Position numbers and translations under genes: made by a program | Assembly: GCF_018255755.1 (NCBI RefSeq) | Contig: NZ_CP073766.1 | Span: 2,728,001-2,792,000 of the forward strand | DNA from: Chitinophaga sp. HK235 | GTDB taxonomy: Bacteria; Bacteroidota; Bacteroidia; Chitinophagales; Chitinophagaceae | Reading direction: 5' to 3' | DNA: 64,000 nt | The notes under the pieces: generated by a model | What the model saw: the letters and a program-made list of their open reading frames with translations, nothing else | What the model was told of the DNA's origin: nothing | The model's database searches: none | Part shown: piece by piece, positions 1 to 8,620 of the stretch | Numbering within the stretch: the stretch's first letter is position 1 | Layout of the letters: every line of letters starts with the position of its first letter

Positions 1-1029
1 CACATTCATCCCTACCTTGAGACGGTCAATATCCTTTCTGTCGCCATCCACCCGTATACGCACGGGTATACGCTGAACAATCTTTACATAGTTACCGGTA
101 GAGTTATCCGGAGGTAACAGGGAAAAACTGGAGCCGGTAGCTGGGGACAGGGAGATGACTGTTCCTTTGAATTGTTCATCGGGGAAAGCATCCGCCACAA
201 TATTAACAGTATCGCCTACACGCATATGGGACACCTGTGTTTCCTTATAGTTGGCCACTACCCATTTATCTGTCTCATTATTTACGATATATGCCAGTGT
301 TTCTCCAGCATCGATCATTTGCCCCGGTTCCACTGTTCTGCGGCCCATACGGCCGTCGTAGGCTGCTCTAACCACCGTATATTCCACATCCAGGTTATGA
401 CGGTCCAACAAAGCCCGGAGCCTCGTAATCTCTGCTTCCACTACCAGCTTTTCTGCACGGGCATCTGTTATACGGGAAGTAGCTGCTTCAAAATTTTCAC
501 GGGCGGATTTATAATCACTGTTATTGATATCCAGCGTTGCCTGTACGTTTTCCAGCTGCTGTTTCGTAGCTGCTTCATCAGCATACATTTCCTTGTAACG
601 TTTGTATTCCAGCTCCTGCTTCCATACGCGGGCTTTAGCACCATCGATCTGGGAACTGGCAGCACTGGCTGTTTTCTCCAGTGTGTGAATATTACTTTCC
701 AGCACCTGCAGCTGGGCTTCTGATTTACGTATAGACGCCACCGTTTGGTCAGACTGCAGGGTATACTCTCTGTTGTCTATGACCAGCAGCGTATCTCCTT
801 TTTTCACGACCTGGTTTTCCTCAAACCTTACCGCAACGATAAAGCCGCCGGCCCTTGCTATGACAGGGTTTACATATTCCTGTACCTGGGCATCATTGGT
901 TTGTTCATACAGATACCAGGAGCGGATAGTGAGCAATCCCCATGCGGCCAGTGCGAGGACAATAATACCGGCCATCCAGCCTGTGATCCTGGTGATCAGT
1001 CTGTCTGTGACTAAATGTTTCTTTTTCAT
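1..1029 (-). CDS. HlyD/EmrA-family membrane fusion protein (partial)
   Basis: Periplasmic adaptor of a tripartite drug efflux pump. The frame starts at ATG 1029 and runs off the left edge after 343 codons, so the C-terminus is missing. One membrane segment lies at about residues 12-32. A biotinyl-lipoyl half (about 48-80, with GGFIVAVRFEENQVVKKGD) is followed by a long charged coiled coil (about 85-200), then the second lipoyl half and a beta-barrel part containing WVVANYKETQV, typical of EmrA. It lies 5 bp downstream of the TolC-like gene on the same strand. The expected partner, an EmrB-type MFS or an ABC pump, would lie beyond the edge. Family assignment is confident; substrate is unknown. 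Confidence 0.9.
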   Translation of the reverse strand, partial: MKKKHLVTDRLITRITGWMAGIIVLALAAWGLLTIRSWYLYEQTNDAQVQEYVNPVIARAGGFIVAVRFEENQVVKKGDTLLVIDNREYTLQSDQTVASIRKSEAQLQVLESNIHTLEKTASAASSQIDGAKARVWKQELEYKRYKEMYADEAATKQQLENVQATLDINNSDYKSARENFEAATSRITDARAEKLVVEAEITRLRALLDRHNLDVEYTVVRAAYDGRMGRRTVEPGQMIDAGETLAYIVNNETDKWVVANYKETQVSHMRVGDTVNIVADAFPDEQFKGTVISLSPATGSSFSLLPPDNSTGNYVKIVQRIPVRIRVDGDRKDIDRLKVGMNV

Positions 1030-1034
1030 TTTGA

Positions 1035-2372
1035 TTATAGCGTACCTGTGATATGCTGGAGTAAGTAGTATTTATTTTGGGAGAGAATCTTTGCCGATGC
1101 CAGTTCAAAGCGGGTTTGAAGCAGCTGTACATCTGCATCCAGGAGATCTGTCACGAGGGATGCCTGATGAAAATAAGCGCTTTTAATGATACGGGCATTT
1201 TCTTCCGCACGGGTTACATTGGTAGTGGCAACATCAATCTGCACCAAGGATTCCCTGTAACGAAGAAATGCTTCTTTCACCTGTTGACGTACCTTATCTT
1301 CTGTATCCTTATGTGTTTCTTCTTCCTTCTCCAGTTCCAGTTTTGCCGCACTCACCTTATGCATATTGTGATACAGGGAAGATATGGGAAAGGACACCTT
1401 TACCCCGCCTATGCCCACAGAATACCAACTGGGATTATACGGATACAGGAATATCTGCGGATTGGCATACCAGAAATCCCCGTACAGGCCTACCTTTGGG
1501 CGTACATTGGCACGTACCTGCTGCAGGTGAATCCGGCTGAGATCTGTTTGCTGTTCCGAAATATGATATATATAGGAATGATGAAGCGCAGCAGCGAGAT
1601 AGTCTTTGTAAGACTCCGTATCCGGTGCCATCACCGCATAATCCGGGTGAAGCGGTTTGTCGTCTGGTTCTCCCAGTATAATATTCAGTTTCTGATTTGC
1701 GATGAGAATATCATTTTCAACCTTTACCAGGGTGAGCTTGCGTTTGGAGAGGTCCAGCTCTACACGGAGCACATCACTTTTCAGCACCGTTCCGTTACGA
1801 TGAAATGTTTTGATTTCCGCCAGTTGTTTCTCCTGGTCAGCTATATCGCTCAGGATCAGTTCCCTGAAAATCTGTGCCTGCTGTAAATCCAGGAACAGCG
1901 CAGCCGTCTGATAACGTATCTGGGAAACAGATTCCTCCTGACGGATACCCGAGAGCTGATGCAGGACTTTATCCTCTTCAATTTTCAGGTTTAACTTATT
2001 CCCATTGTAGATGTTGAGATAAAAATCAGCGCTGGCTTTGTAGAGCGTGTGAATGACTTCATGCTGACTGGTAGGTTTGGAGAAGATACCATTACCATAG
2101 ATGGGAATATTAGTCGCTTTTTCTGCGCTGCCCATTACTCCCAGTTCCGGTAGTCTTTCCATCTTCGCATCTTTTACTTCTTCTCCGGCGATGTCCGTAG
2201 CTTTCTTTTTGATGGCGATTGTGCGGCTGTAGGCTTCTGCTTTCTGCCAGGCTTCCGGCAATGTAATTTTCAGGGTATCATTTACTGCCGTTGTGTGCTC
2301 CTGTGCGAAAACGCTTAATGAATGAATTGCCAGGAATAGCCCCATGGCAATAATCCGATGTTTGTGATTCAT
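1035..2372 (-). CDS. TolC-family outer membrane efflux protein
   Basis: Outer membrane channel for the adjacent EmrA-like adaptor. ATG 2372 is chosen because it opens directly onto a signal peptide (MNHKHRIIAMGLFLAIHSLSV followed by FAQ), whereas the 18 codons further upstream give no secretory signal. The mature part shows the two OEP repeats: long amphipathic helices (about 60-230 and 290-440) rich in Gln, Glu and Lys. It is about 445 residues long, normal for the family. It is transcribed first in the efflux operon, divergently from an AraC regulator, and a TAnnTTTG-type promoter lies 34 bp upstream of the start. Confidence 0.88.
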   Translation of the reverse strand: MNHKHRIIAMGLFLAIHSLSVFAQEHTTAVNDTLKITLPEAWQKAEAYSRTIAIKKKATDIAGEEVKDAKMERLPELGVMGSAEKATNIPIYGNGIFSKPTSQHEVIHTLYKASADFYLNIYNGNKLNLKIEEDKVLHQLSGIRQEESVSQIRYQTAALFLDLQQAQIFRELILSDIADQEKQLAEIKTFHRNGTVLKSDVLRVELDLSKRKLTLVKVENDILIANQKLNIILGEPDDKPLHPDYAVMAPDTESYKDYLAAALHHSYIYHISEQQTDLSRIHLQQVRANVRPKVGLYGDFWYANPQIFLYPYNPSWYSVGIGGVKVSFPISSLYHNMHKVSAAKLELEKEEETHKDTEDKVRQQVKEAFLRYRESLVQIDVATTNVTRAEENARIIKSAYFHQASLVTDLLDADVQLLQTRFELASAKILSQNKYYLLQHITGTL

Positions 2373-2405
2373 AAAAAACAGATATCTATCATCAATATCC
2401 GGGTG

Positions 2406-2413
2406 CAAAATTA
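2406..2413 (-). promoter_or_regulatory. Putative -7 promoter box for the efflux operon
   Basis: On the minus strand this reads TAATTTTG, a full match to the Bacteroidota -7 consensus TAnnTTTG. It sits 34 bp upstream of the TolC-like start. No strong -33 TTTG was found at the usual spacing, so this rests on the -7 box alone. Confidence 0.4.
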
Positions 2414-2482
2414 TTACAGGATACAATTTGTCATTTCAGATAAATAGTCAATCTTTTCATCATTCCAGCCAATTTAAATTTT

Positions 2483-2490
2483 TACCTTTG
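2483..2490 (+). promoter_or_regulatory. Putative -7 promoter box for the AraC regulator
   Basis: TACCTTTG matches TAnnTTTG and ends 23 bp before the AraC start codon. It faces away from the efflux promoter, so the 140-bp intergenic stretch would carry both promoters and presumably the regulator's operator. Confidence 0.45.
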
Positions 2491-2513
2491 ACGCAGGACA
2501 AAAAATGTGAGTT

Positions 2514-3299
2514 ATGGGTCTGATTGCTTCATTACCAGAGATTAATAAACAGCGGAATGCGGTATTTGTCATGCATGAGAAGTCGGAGAAGCTGATTCCG
2601 TTACATAAGCATAATAAAGGACAGTTGAGTTATGTGGAGGGAGGCATCGCCTATATTACGATAAATTATAAGACATATGTAGTACCTGCCAGGTATTTTT
2701 TCTGGATACCACAGGGAGTGCCGCATATTTTGCGGATAGGCTATTCCGCGACCGTCCTGCGATCCCTGTATTTCTATTCACATGATGACGATTCAGATCC
2801 GTTTTACACGCAGCTCGGTATTTACCCCGCCAGTGAGCTGCTGATACAGATGATTAATTACACGGAGCGCTGGGATGGCTATCATGTAACGCGTAAGGAT
2901 TATAATTTCGAGTTCCTGGTTTCACTGAAAAAGCTGCTGCCACAGCTGAACAACAAGGCATTGCCCATCATTCTGCCCACCACTGATGATGAGCAGATGC
3001 AGCATATTATTAAATACCTGGAGAAAAATATAGGGGAACGATTGACCCTGGAGAGTGTGAGCAAACACTTCAATATCAGCCAGCGCACCATGTCACGGCT
3101 GTTTCAGTCGGCCTTACAGATTTCCTTTCTGCAGTTTCTGAAAACGCTGAGGATGGTAAAGGCGATAGAGATGATATTGAAGACATCACGTCCGGTGAGT
3201 GATATAGCCTACGCCGTAGGATATACCTCTGTCAGCTCTTTCAGCGATACCTTCCAGGAATTTACGCATTCACGGCCTACAGATTTCCGGAAAAACTAA
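2514..3299 (+). CDS. AraC-family transcriptional regulator
   Basis: Cytoplasmic DNA-binding regulator, 261 residues. The N-terminal part (about 15-110) looks like a cupin-type sensor domain (HKHNKGQLSYVEGG, then VPARYFFWIPQGVPH). The C-terminal 95 residues are a tandem helix-turn-helix domain: LTLESVSKHFNISQRTMSRLF as the first unit and PVSDIAYAVGYTSVSSFSDTF as the second, the latter being the classical AraC signature. It is divergent from the TolC/EmrA operon, so control of that efflux system is the natural inference. The VOC-fold gene begins 12 bp after its stop and may be co-transcribed. Confidence 0.9.
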   Translation: MGLIASLPEINKQRNAVFVMHEKSEKLIPLHKHNKGQLSYVEGGIAYITINYKTYVVPARYFFWIPQGVPHILRIGYSATVLRSLYFYSHDDDSDPFYTQLGIYPASELLIQMINYTERWDGYHVTRKDYNFEFLVSLKKLLPQLNNKALPIILPTTDDEQMQHIIKYLEKNIGERLTLESVSKHFNISQRTMSRLFQSALQISFLQFLKTLRMVKAIEMILKTSRPVSDIAYAVGYTSVSSFSDTFQEFTHSRPTDFRKN

Positions 3300-3311
3300 A
3301 CGCAAACGAAT

Positions 3312-3827
3312 ATGAACAACATTGGCAACACCATCGCCGGACTTGAACTCGCCCAAATCGGCTGGGTGGTCCCGGACATTCACGCTGCGGTAAAATTCCT
3401 TATGAACGCCTTGGGCATTGCCGGCTTTCCCCCACCGGAACATATCCGCGCGCAGGATCTGGATATGACCTACTATGGCAAGGTTGTGGCTGGTGAATGG
3501 CTCACCACTCAGACTTATAACGGAGGCACCTTCATCGAATTGGTCCAGCCTGTTTCCGGCCAAAGCATGTTCCACGACTATCTCACCCGGTACCCTGCAG
3601 GCGGAACACAGCACCTTGCTTTCCGTTTGCCGGTAAGTGATTTCGAGAGGGTCACCCATGAACTGCGTGCACAGGGGTATGCAGTCATCAGCGAAGTGGA
3701 CCACCCCATTGCCCGAATGGCTTTCTTCGACACCTACCAAACGCTGGGCGTTGCTACGGAGATTATGGGCATCACGCCGGAAGGATGGATCGCCCTCGAA
3801 CAATGCAAAAGGCACGATAAAGATTAA
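3312..3827 (+). CDS. VOC-superfamily (glyoxalase/epimerase-like) protein
   Basis: A 171-residue protein with the paired beta-alpha-beta-beta-beta modules of the vicinal-oxygen-chelate fold. The opening LAQIGWVVPDIHAAVKFL and the later GGTQHLAFRLPVSDFERVTHEL resemble the two halves of methylmalonyl-CoA epimerase or Glyoxalase_4 proteins, where a His near the start of the second half and a Glu near the C-terminus (here in ATEIMG) usually bind metal. The first metal-binding His is not obvious in the opening motif (IGWVV), so activity is uncertain. By eye it is richer in G+C than the AraC gene 12 bp upstream, which may indicate separate acquisition. Substrate cannot be told. Confidence 0.75.
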   Translation: MNNIGNTIAGLELAQIGWVVPDIHAAVKFLMNALGIAGFPPPEHIRAQDLDMTYYGKVVAGEWLTTQTYNGGTFIELVQPVSGQSMFHDYLTRYPAGGTQHLAFRLPVSDFERVTHELRAQGYAVISEVDHPIARMAFFDTYQTLGVATEIMGITPEGWIALEQCKRHDKD

Positions 3828-4157
3828 GAACAAATCACATATAAAATTTTATTATGTATAAAATAATGCGGAACTCATCCCGTTAAACTAATTTTTTTAT
3901 TTAAATTCGGTCAGATCATGATTGTCATAGGCATTTAATTGTTTATTCAAACCCTCCAATAACTACGATAAACATGTTATGTAACTATCCTCAAAATACA
4001 GACTGGTGGTAACTTTCCTTCACCATTCATTTTCTTCAGCACTGTAATTTCAAGCACGGAAACTATCTTAATGAGATGAGATCTTACCTCCGCTCATTGT
4101 TTTTAATCTGAATAACAATACTTCCTGATCATTTCCTAACAAACTAAATCTATCACT
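3828..4157. other. Intergenic stretch, nothing recognised
   Basis: AT-rich 330-bp stretch between the VOC-fold gene and the 143-residue hypothetical gene. No coding frame, RNA gene or convincing hairpin was seen. It presumably holds the terminator of the upstream pair and the promoter of the downstream gene. Confidence 0.5.
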
Positions 4158-4589
4158 ATGACAGAACAAAGACAACCCCTTGGTCCTGATGTAATGGCCG
4201 GCGACCCTAATTGTCCCATTTCCATCACTCCTCAGAGTGGAATCCTCAATTATCCGGGCAGTGTATCTAATAGCAATATCGCAGATGCACAAAATGCCAT
4301 TGGCCAGCTGACATTTGCTGATGTATGGAGACTACCTCCATTCAGGATAGAGTTCGGCACTGTATACCTGGATGTAAGGGGAGCTATTGCTGGCGGCGGC
4401 CGTACCTGGCAGATAGATATCAATGGCATGAACGGCAGTTCGACCATTGCCAATATCATTGTGCAGGGCAATCTGGCGACAGCCTCCACGGATGAAAGAC
4501 GACAGTACGTACAACGGATGGTGCGCAGAGCGCTGGAGGAGAGTCTGTCTAACAGAAACATCATGGATGTGAATGGCCCCTGCAGATAG
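4158..4589 (+). CDS. Hypothetical protein, 143 residues
   Basis: I do not recognise this protein. It has no signal peptide, lipobox or membrane segment. The N-terminal 40 residues are Pro/Gly/Asn-rich with one Cys (GDPNCPISITPQSG). The middle has alternating hydrophobic residues suggesting beta-strands (FRIEFGTVYLDVRGAIAG, WQIDINGMN). The last 40 residues form a charged helix (TDERRQYVQRMVRRALEES) before a short tail ending in Cys-Arg. Codon use looks like that of its neighbours, and a strong hairpin follows 40 bp downstream, which supports a real, singly transcribed gene. Confidence 0.7.
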   Translation: MTEQRQPLGPDVMAGDPNCPISITPQSGILNYPGSVSNSNIADAQNAIGQLTFADVWRLPPFRIEFGTVYLDVRGAIAGGGRTWQIDINGMNGSSTIANIIVQGNLATASTDERRQYVQRMVRRALEESLSNRNIMDVNGPCR

Positions 4590-4629
4590 CGATTCCCCGG
4601 ATGATCCATCCGCTTTTCTCAAAAATTGA

Positions 4630-4665
4630 AGCGGTTGCCTCAAAAAGTCATTTGAGGCAACCGCT
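4630..4665. terminator. Perfect hairpin between convergent genes
   Basis: A 15-bp perfect inverted repeat (arms 4630-4644 and 4651-4665, AGCGGTTGCCTCAAA) with a 6-nt loop. It lies between the 143-residue gene and the convergent TPR lipoprotein gene and could terminate both. Confidence 0.75.
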
Positions 4666-4690
4666 AGTTCAAAGGACCTTTAGCAGGCGC

Positions 4691-6430
4691 TTAGTTTGTC
4701 ATATGCATACTTGAAGACGATACAATTTCAACGTCAGCAAATCTCCATGCTTCATCAAATGCCGACTTTACTTTTTGTGCCTCATCGTTTTTTTTCTGAG
4801 CGATTAACGAATGGTATAGCCCTATCAACGCCCATCCGTTCTTTTTCCATGTTTGCAGATCCTTCCGGTAAACGCTTTCCGCTTCATTGTATTTCCCGGC
4901 ATCCAGGAGTGCTGCGCCCAGGTAATGCCTGACAGAAAAAAACCAGTCAGGCGGTTCATTATAATTCAGATTGTCTTCTATGGCTACCGCTTCTTTAAGC
5001 AAAGAAATGGAGACATCCGGATGTTGTTGTTTTGCAGCTATTCCGGCAGACAATACCTTCACGGCTATTTGCACCAAATCAGCCGTGGTATTTATATCCC
5101 AAACAGTAAGGTGTTGAAGTGCAGAGTCGGCAGCCAATGTCCGCAGGGTGTCCAGCTCTTTTTGTGCGTCGGGTATCCTGTTCTTTCCCACAAATGCCAT
5201 ACCCCGTGCGTAATGCCGGATTGCCTGCGGATACACCAGATCTTCTGCCGGCGCAGGGATAGAAAGAATAGTATCCCACATTCCAAATTTCACCGCAATG
5301 TAATATGGTATAGTATAGTAATGCTGTAAGGTGCCCCATCGGGGCAAACGCATGATATCGGCTGCTGTATGTTCCTGCAGTTTTTTTGCGGCCTTCCATG
5401 CCAGCGCAGAATTGCCTTCAAGCGTAGCCAGCGCCGCCAGAAAATGATAATTATGCGGATAATAGGCAAGCGGATACGCCCCCTGCGCATGGCAGGCAAC
5501 CGTGTAACTACTGTCTACTTCCACAGCATGTATATTAGAAAGGGTGCCTGAATGATAGTCGCCGGTATTAATATAAATATGTGAAGGCATATGAACCAAA
5601 TGCCCGGCTCCGGGCACCAATGTATCCAGCAATCGGGCGCTTGCCAGTGCTTTTTCAGGAGTGGCAGATGCCTCCAGCGCATGAATATAGAAATGATGTG
5701 CCCCCGGATGTCTGGGGTTAATTTTGATCAGGTGTTCCAGCACCGCAAGCAATTCAGGCGTCCAGGCATGGGGCTTCTTTGTTTTCTTTTCATACAAATC
5801 CCATGGATGAATATCCATCATTGCCTCAGCATACAACGCTCCAATATCAGGGTCGGTCGGATATTGACCATATACTTTCTTCATGGCCGCTGCATAGGCC
5901 ATATCCAGGGGCTTTCGATCTGATGGAGCAGGCATTTCATAGCGGGAAGCCAGTGCATGGATAAGTGCCTTTTCCTTTTGAGTGCACGGTGCAGATAGTG
6001 ACTTTGCTTTAACAGCCGCCTCATAGGCGCGCTGAAAATTATCTTCTTCCATGCCTGCATTGTAATTAGGACCCAGCACATAAGCATATCCCCAATATGC
6101 CATGGCACAGGTAGCATCCAACCGTGTGGCTTCGTAAAAAGACCGCGCCGCTTCTGCATGATTAAAGCCATAAAGCAACATCATTCCCTGGTTAAAATAT
6201 TCCTGCGCCTCCTTGTTGTTTGTTGAAATCCTGAAATTTATACCTTTTAATCCTTCCAACTTAGGCGCCTTTTTACCTGAAGTATACCAGTCCTTGTCTG
6301 TTATCCTGGAGGTATAGCAGAGAATATCCGGTGATTTTTTACCGGTTACCTGTGTTCCCCTTGTTTTTGTGCTGTTATGGCATGCAACGAGGAAGATAAT
6401 TGAGATAAATGTTAGATAGTTTGGTTTCAT
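4691..6430 (-). CDS. Tetratricopeptide-repeat lipoprotein
   Basis: A 579-residue envelope protein. The N-terminus MKPNYLTFISIIFLVAC is a lipoprotein signal with lipobox LVAC, so Cys17 would be acylated. The rest is largely helical TPR repeats: clear units around residues 78-150 (EYFNQGMMLLYGFNHAEAARSFYEATRLD), further helical pairs through the middle, and a final pair near 505-560 (GAALLDAGKYNEAESVYRKDL). Several HxxH-like and His-rich spots (HPGAHHFYIHALE) recur. Function is not evident; TPR lipoproteins usually scaffold protein complexes. It is followed by a bidirectional hairpin and has no operon partner. Confidence 0.85.
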   Translation of the reverse strand: MKPNYLTFISIIFLVACHNSTKTRGTQVTGKKSPDILCYTSRITDKDWYTSGKKAPKLEGLKGINFRISTNNKEAQEYFNQGMMLLYGFNHAEAARSFYEATRLDATCAMAYWGYAYVLGPNYNAGMEEDNFQRAYEAAVKAKSLSAPCTQKEKALIHALASRYEMPAPSDRKPLDMAYAAAMKKVYGQYPTDPDIGALYAEAMMDIHPWDLYEKKTKKPHAWTPELLAVLEHLIKINPRHPGAHHFYIHALEASATPEKALASARLLDTLVPGAGHLVHMPSHIYINTGDYHSGTLSNIHAVEVDSSYTVACHAQGAYPLAYYPHNYHFLAALATLEGNSALAWKAAKKLQEHTAADIMRLPRWGTLQHYYTIPYYIAVKFGMWDTILSIPAPAEDLVYPQAIRHYARGMAFVGKNRIPDAQKELDTLRTLAADSALQHLTVWDINTTADLVQIAVKVLSAGIAAKQQHPDVSISLLKEAVAIEDNLNYNEPPDWFFSVRHYLGAALLDAGKYNEAESVYRKDLQTWKKNGWALIGLYHSLIAQKKNDEAQKVKSAFDEAWRFADVEIVSSSSMHMTN

Positions 6431-6672
6431 TAGAAGCTTATTTTGGTTGAATTACTATTTCATAAGCTCCACATTACTTTGAACGTACTACTACAGAATA
6501 GGTATCGCGTGTTTTTAGCCCATACTAATTTACAAAATTGATTGTAAAAATGAAATATTAACGGATGAACGCAAATTTCCGATGGAGAACCGTGTCGCAA
6601 AGATTTTGGGCGATACGAGTGATGATGACCCCGGCTATGAAGCATAGCTGGGGCTATGGTTTGGACATCACA

Positions 6673-7212
6673 CTATAGCTGCACGAATTTCGGCGCATGG
6701 CCAATAAAAGGGATAAATTCGTTCAGTACCCATTCAGTACTAAGTTTGAGATAGCTGGTAGTGGTGCCATCACTGCAACCGTACCATTCCTCCGCAAGAA
6801 CATCCCTGTCAATCACCAGCTGTACATTCAATTGCTTATCCAGCATCAGGCTGAAGACAGTAACAGCACCAACATCTGTCCCAAGTATGGAATTGAGCAA
6901 TTCCACAGGCGCAAAGGACAAACGGGAAATCTCCAGTTCTGCACTCAGATCACTTGTTTTAAAAGGCTTTTCTGCAGTGGTAACTACTAAATAGAAGTTT
7001 GTTTGCTGACGATTACAGAGAAAAAGTGTTTTTACCGTTTTCACGTTCAGTCTTTGATCTATCCTGACGCAGTCTTCCATAGTGATCGCAGGATCAGTAT
7101 CTACCCTTTCATATTTTACTTCTTTTTCCCTGAACATTTCATACACCATCCGCTGCAATGGTGTTTTGAACTCAGATGGCTCGGTTTCTTTTATCTCACT
7201 AACAAAAAACAT
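6673..7212 (-). CDS. YbaK/ProX-type aminoacyl-tRNA deacylase domain protein
   Basis: Predicted trans-editing protein that would hydrolyse mischarged tRNA (ProX, YbaK and PrdX family). ATG 7212 (MFFVSEIKET) is preferred over a TTG six codons upstream because a GAGAAA purine run precedes it. Family features are seen in order: a Cys/Arg-containing segment after YERVDTDPAITMEDC, VKTLFLCNRQQTNFYLVVTTAEKPF (the strand pair with the invariant Lys region), LSFAPVELLNSILGTDVGAVTVFSLM (the GxxxGxxxP-like loop), and VIDRDVL. At about 179 residues it is normal for a stand-alone editing domain. Cytoplasmic. The exact amino acid specificity cannot be told. Confidence 0.8.
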   Translation of the reverse strand: MFFVSEIKETEPSEFKTPLQRMVYEMFREKEVKYERVDTDPAITMEDCVRIDQRLNVKTVKTLFLCNRQQTNFYLVVTTAEKPFKTSDLSAELEISRLSFAPVELLNSILGTDVGAVTVFSLMLDKQLNVQLVIDRDVLAEEWYGCSDGTTTSYLKLSTEWVLNEFIPFIGHAPKFVQL

Positions 7213-7496
7213 ATCAATACTATTTCTCAATATTTAATTTACTACCATGTAGCGCCTGTAATTTATTATCATTTTGAGTAAAAAGCTAATTAACCTGTTT
7301 ATGTATACTCTTCGGAATATTTAAGCAATTTCAAAATAATCCCGCATTTGTTCCATTTAAAGCCTATCTTTAATATAATTACCATCACATTAGGCTACTG
7401 CCTCGGCTTCTTCTGATTTAGTCTGGATAACTCCTCTTCTTCCTCAGTCTTCGCTTTTCCAGCTGCCGTATTTTTCATATTTAAAGTTTTACCCTT

Positions 7497-7772
7497 ATGA
7501 ACCTTTTTGTTGGCAATTTAAGTGGCCAGACAACTGAGCAACAGTTAACAGCCCTGTTTTCTCCATTTGGTATTGTACAAAATGTTAAAGTAATTATTGA
7601 CAATTACACCGGCCGTTCCAAAGGATTTGGGTTCGTAGAGATGCCGGATGACGCTCATGCAGAGCGCGCTATCCGGAATCTGAACGGCACTTCCGTTGAC
7701 GCGCAGACTATCGTTGTCAATGAAGCAAGGCCAAAAACGGAAAGGGATCGTTTTCCCAGGACAAGATATTAA
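7497..7772 (+). CDS. RRM-domain RNA-binding protein
   Basis: A 91-residue single RNA-recognition-motif protein of the type common in Bacteroidota and cyanobacteria. RNP2 is LFVGNLS at residues 3-9 and RNP1 is KGFGFVEM at about 42-49, with the Phe residues that stack on RNA present in both. The tail after residue 75 is basic (ARPKTERDRFPRTRY). It probably acts as an RNA chaperone. It lies directly upstream of a cold-shock-domain gene and a desaturase gene, consistent with cold response, although that role is inferred from context only. Confidence 0.92.
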   Translation: MNLFVGNLSGQTTEQQLTALFSPFGIVQNVKVIIDNYTGRSKGFGFVEMPDDAHAERAIRNLNGTSVDAQTIVVNEARPKTERDRFPRTRY

Positions 7773-7787
7773 GACATTATTTTACAT

Positions 7788-7814
7788 AAATCTTTTATCT
7801 CCGATAAGAGATTT
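7788..7814 (+). terminator. Hairpin after the RRM gene
   Basis: Arms of 12 bp (7788-7799 and 7803-7814) with one G-T mismatch and a 3-nt loop, 15 bp after the RRM stop codon. No long U-tract follows, so termination may be weak or the hairpin may protect the 3' end. Confidence 0.5.
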
Positions 7815-7952
7815 GTGTTGGAATCCTGCCTTGTATGGTTTCTGAAAAGGAACTGTACTTTTTTCTATTGTGTTCAGTCTGGTATTATATCGATGTCAAA
7901 GGGATGGTGATACACATGGGAAATGATAATGATAACAGCTCTGCCATTAGAA

Positions 7953-7974
7953 AAGCTTCTGAATACAGAAGCTT
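7953..7974 (+). promoter_or_regulatory. Leader hairpin upstream of the cold-shock gene
   Basis: A perfect 9-bp palindromic stem (AAGCTTCTG and its complement) with an AATA loop, 58 nt upstream of the cold-shock-domain start. Cold-shock mRNAs often have structured leaders, so it may be a 5'-UTR element. A 34-codon frame (about 7916-8020) overlaps it. Confidence 0.35.
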
Positions 7975-8032
7975 GAGTGGCCAGATAGAGAATAATCACG
8001 CAATAATGCGATTTAACTAAAACGAAGTAATT

Positions 8033-8488
8033 ATGAGTGAATCTTTTTCAAAAAAAGAAAACAGAAAAAAGAAAGTCAGAGCGAAAGAAGACAAGATGCA
8101 AAAAAAGATGGAACGGAAAACCAACAATAATAAAGGCAAGAGTCTGGAAGATATGCTGGCTTACGTGGATGAAGATGGAAACCTGAGCTCCGTACCTCCC
8201 AAAGAAACTAAAAGAGCAGAAATAGATTCAAAAGACATCCGGATTGGCGCTACTCCCCGGCCTCCGGAAGATACCACCAGAACAGGAGTTGTTAATTTCT
8301 TTAATACCACAAAAGGATTTGGATTTATAACTGATGACAAATCCAGAGAAAGTATATTCTTTCATATCAACGATATATCAGAGCCTGTAAAGGAGAGAGA
8401 TAAGGTACATTTTATACGGGAAAAAACTCCGAGAGGTTACAGTGCAATTGCTGTAGGAAAGGCTGATTCCAGGACAAAAAATTCCTGA
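8033..8488 (+). CDS. Cold-shock-domain protein with a basic N-terminal extension
   Basis: A 151-residue nucleic-acid-binding protein. Residues 1-40 are strongly basic and Lys-rich (KKENRKKKVRAKEDKMQKK), residues 40-80 are a linker, and residues 84-147 form the cold-shock OB-fold with both RNA-binding motifs: KGFGFITDD (RNP1) and SIFFHINDI (RNP2-like). CspA-type proteins are about 70 residues, so this is an extended form common in Bacteroidota. It probably melts RNA structure. It follows the RRM gene on the same strand, 260 bp away, with a hairpin in its leader. Confidence 0.9.
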   Translation: MSESFSKKENRKKKVRAKEDKMQKKMERKTNNNKGKSLEDMLAYVDEDGNLSSVPPKETKRAEIDSKDIRIGATPRPPEDTTRTGVVNFFNTTKGFGFITDDKSRESIFFHINDISEPVKERDKVHFIREKTPRGYSAIAVGKADSRTKNS

Positions 8489-8538
8489 CAAAGGAATTAT
8501 TGGAGATGCAGCCTTTATTGAAATACATCTACAGAAGC

Positions 8539-8603
8539 CAGTTAACAACATTGCAGCCAGCGGGAATTACTTTTACAGTGCTGCGCATAAATGTTGTTAA
8601 CTG
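8539..8603. repeat. 14-bp inverted repeat between convergent genes
   Basis: Perfect arms 8539-8552 (CAGTTAACAACATT) and 8590-8603 flank a 37-nt loop between the cold-shock gene and the convergent desaturase gene. The loop is longer than in a standard terminator, but the position suggests a bidirectional transcription end. Confidence 0.55.
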
Positions 8604-8620
8604 ACTTACGTATTGCGTTT

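Noticed and set aside
3270..3833. A 187-codon frame antisense to the VOC-fold gene
   Set aside because: It arises from the G+C-rich codons of the real gene; no motif and no start signal.
6460..6645. A 61-codon minus-strand frame between the TPR lipoprotein and YbaK-type genes
   Set aside because: Random-looking composition, no ribosome site and no similarity recognised.
7835..8020. Small frame in the leader of the cold-shock gene
   Set aside because: Only the last 34 codons have plausible composition and the leader hairpin overlaps it; a leader peptide is possible but unsupported.
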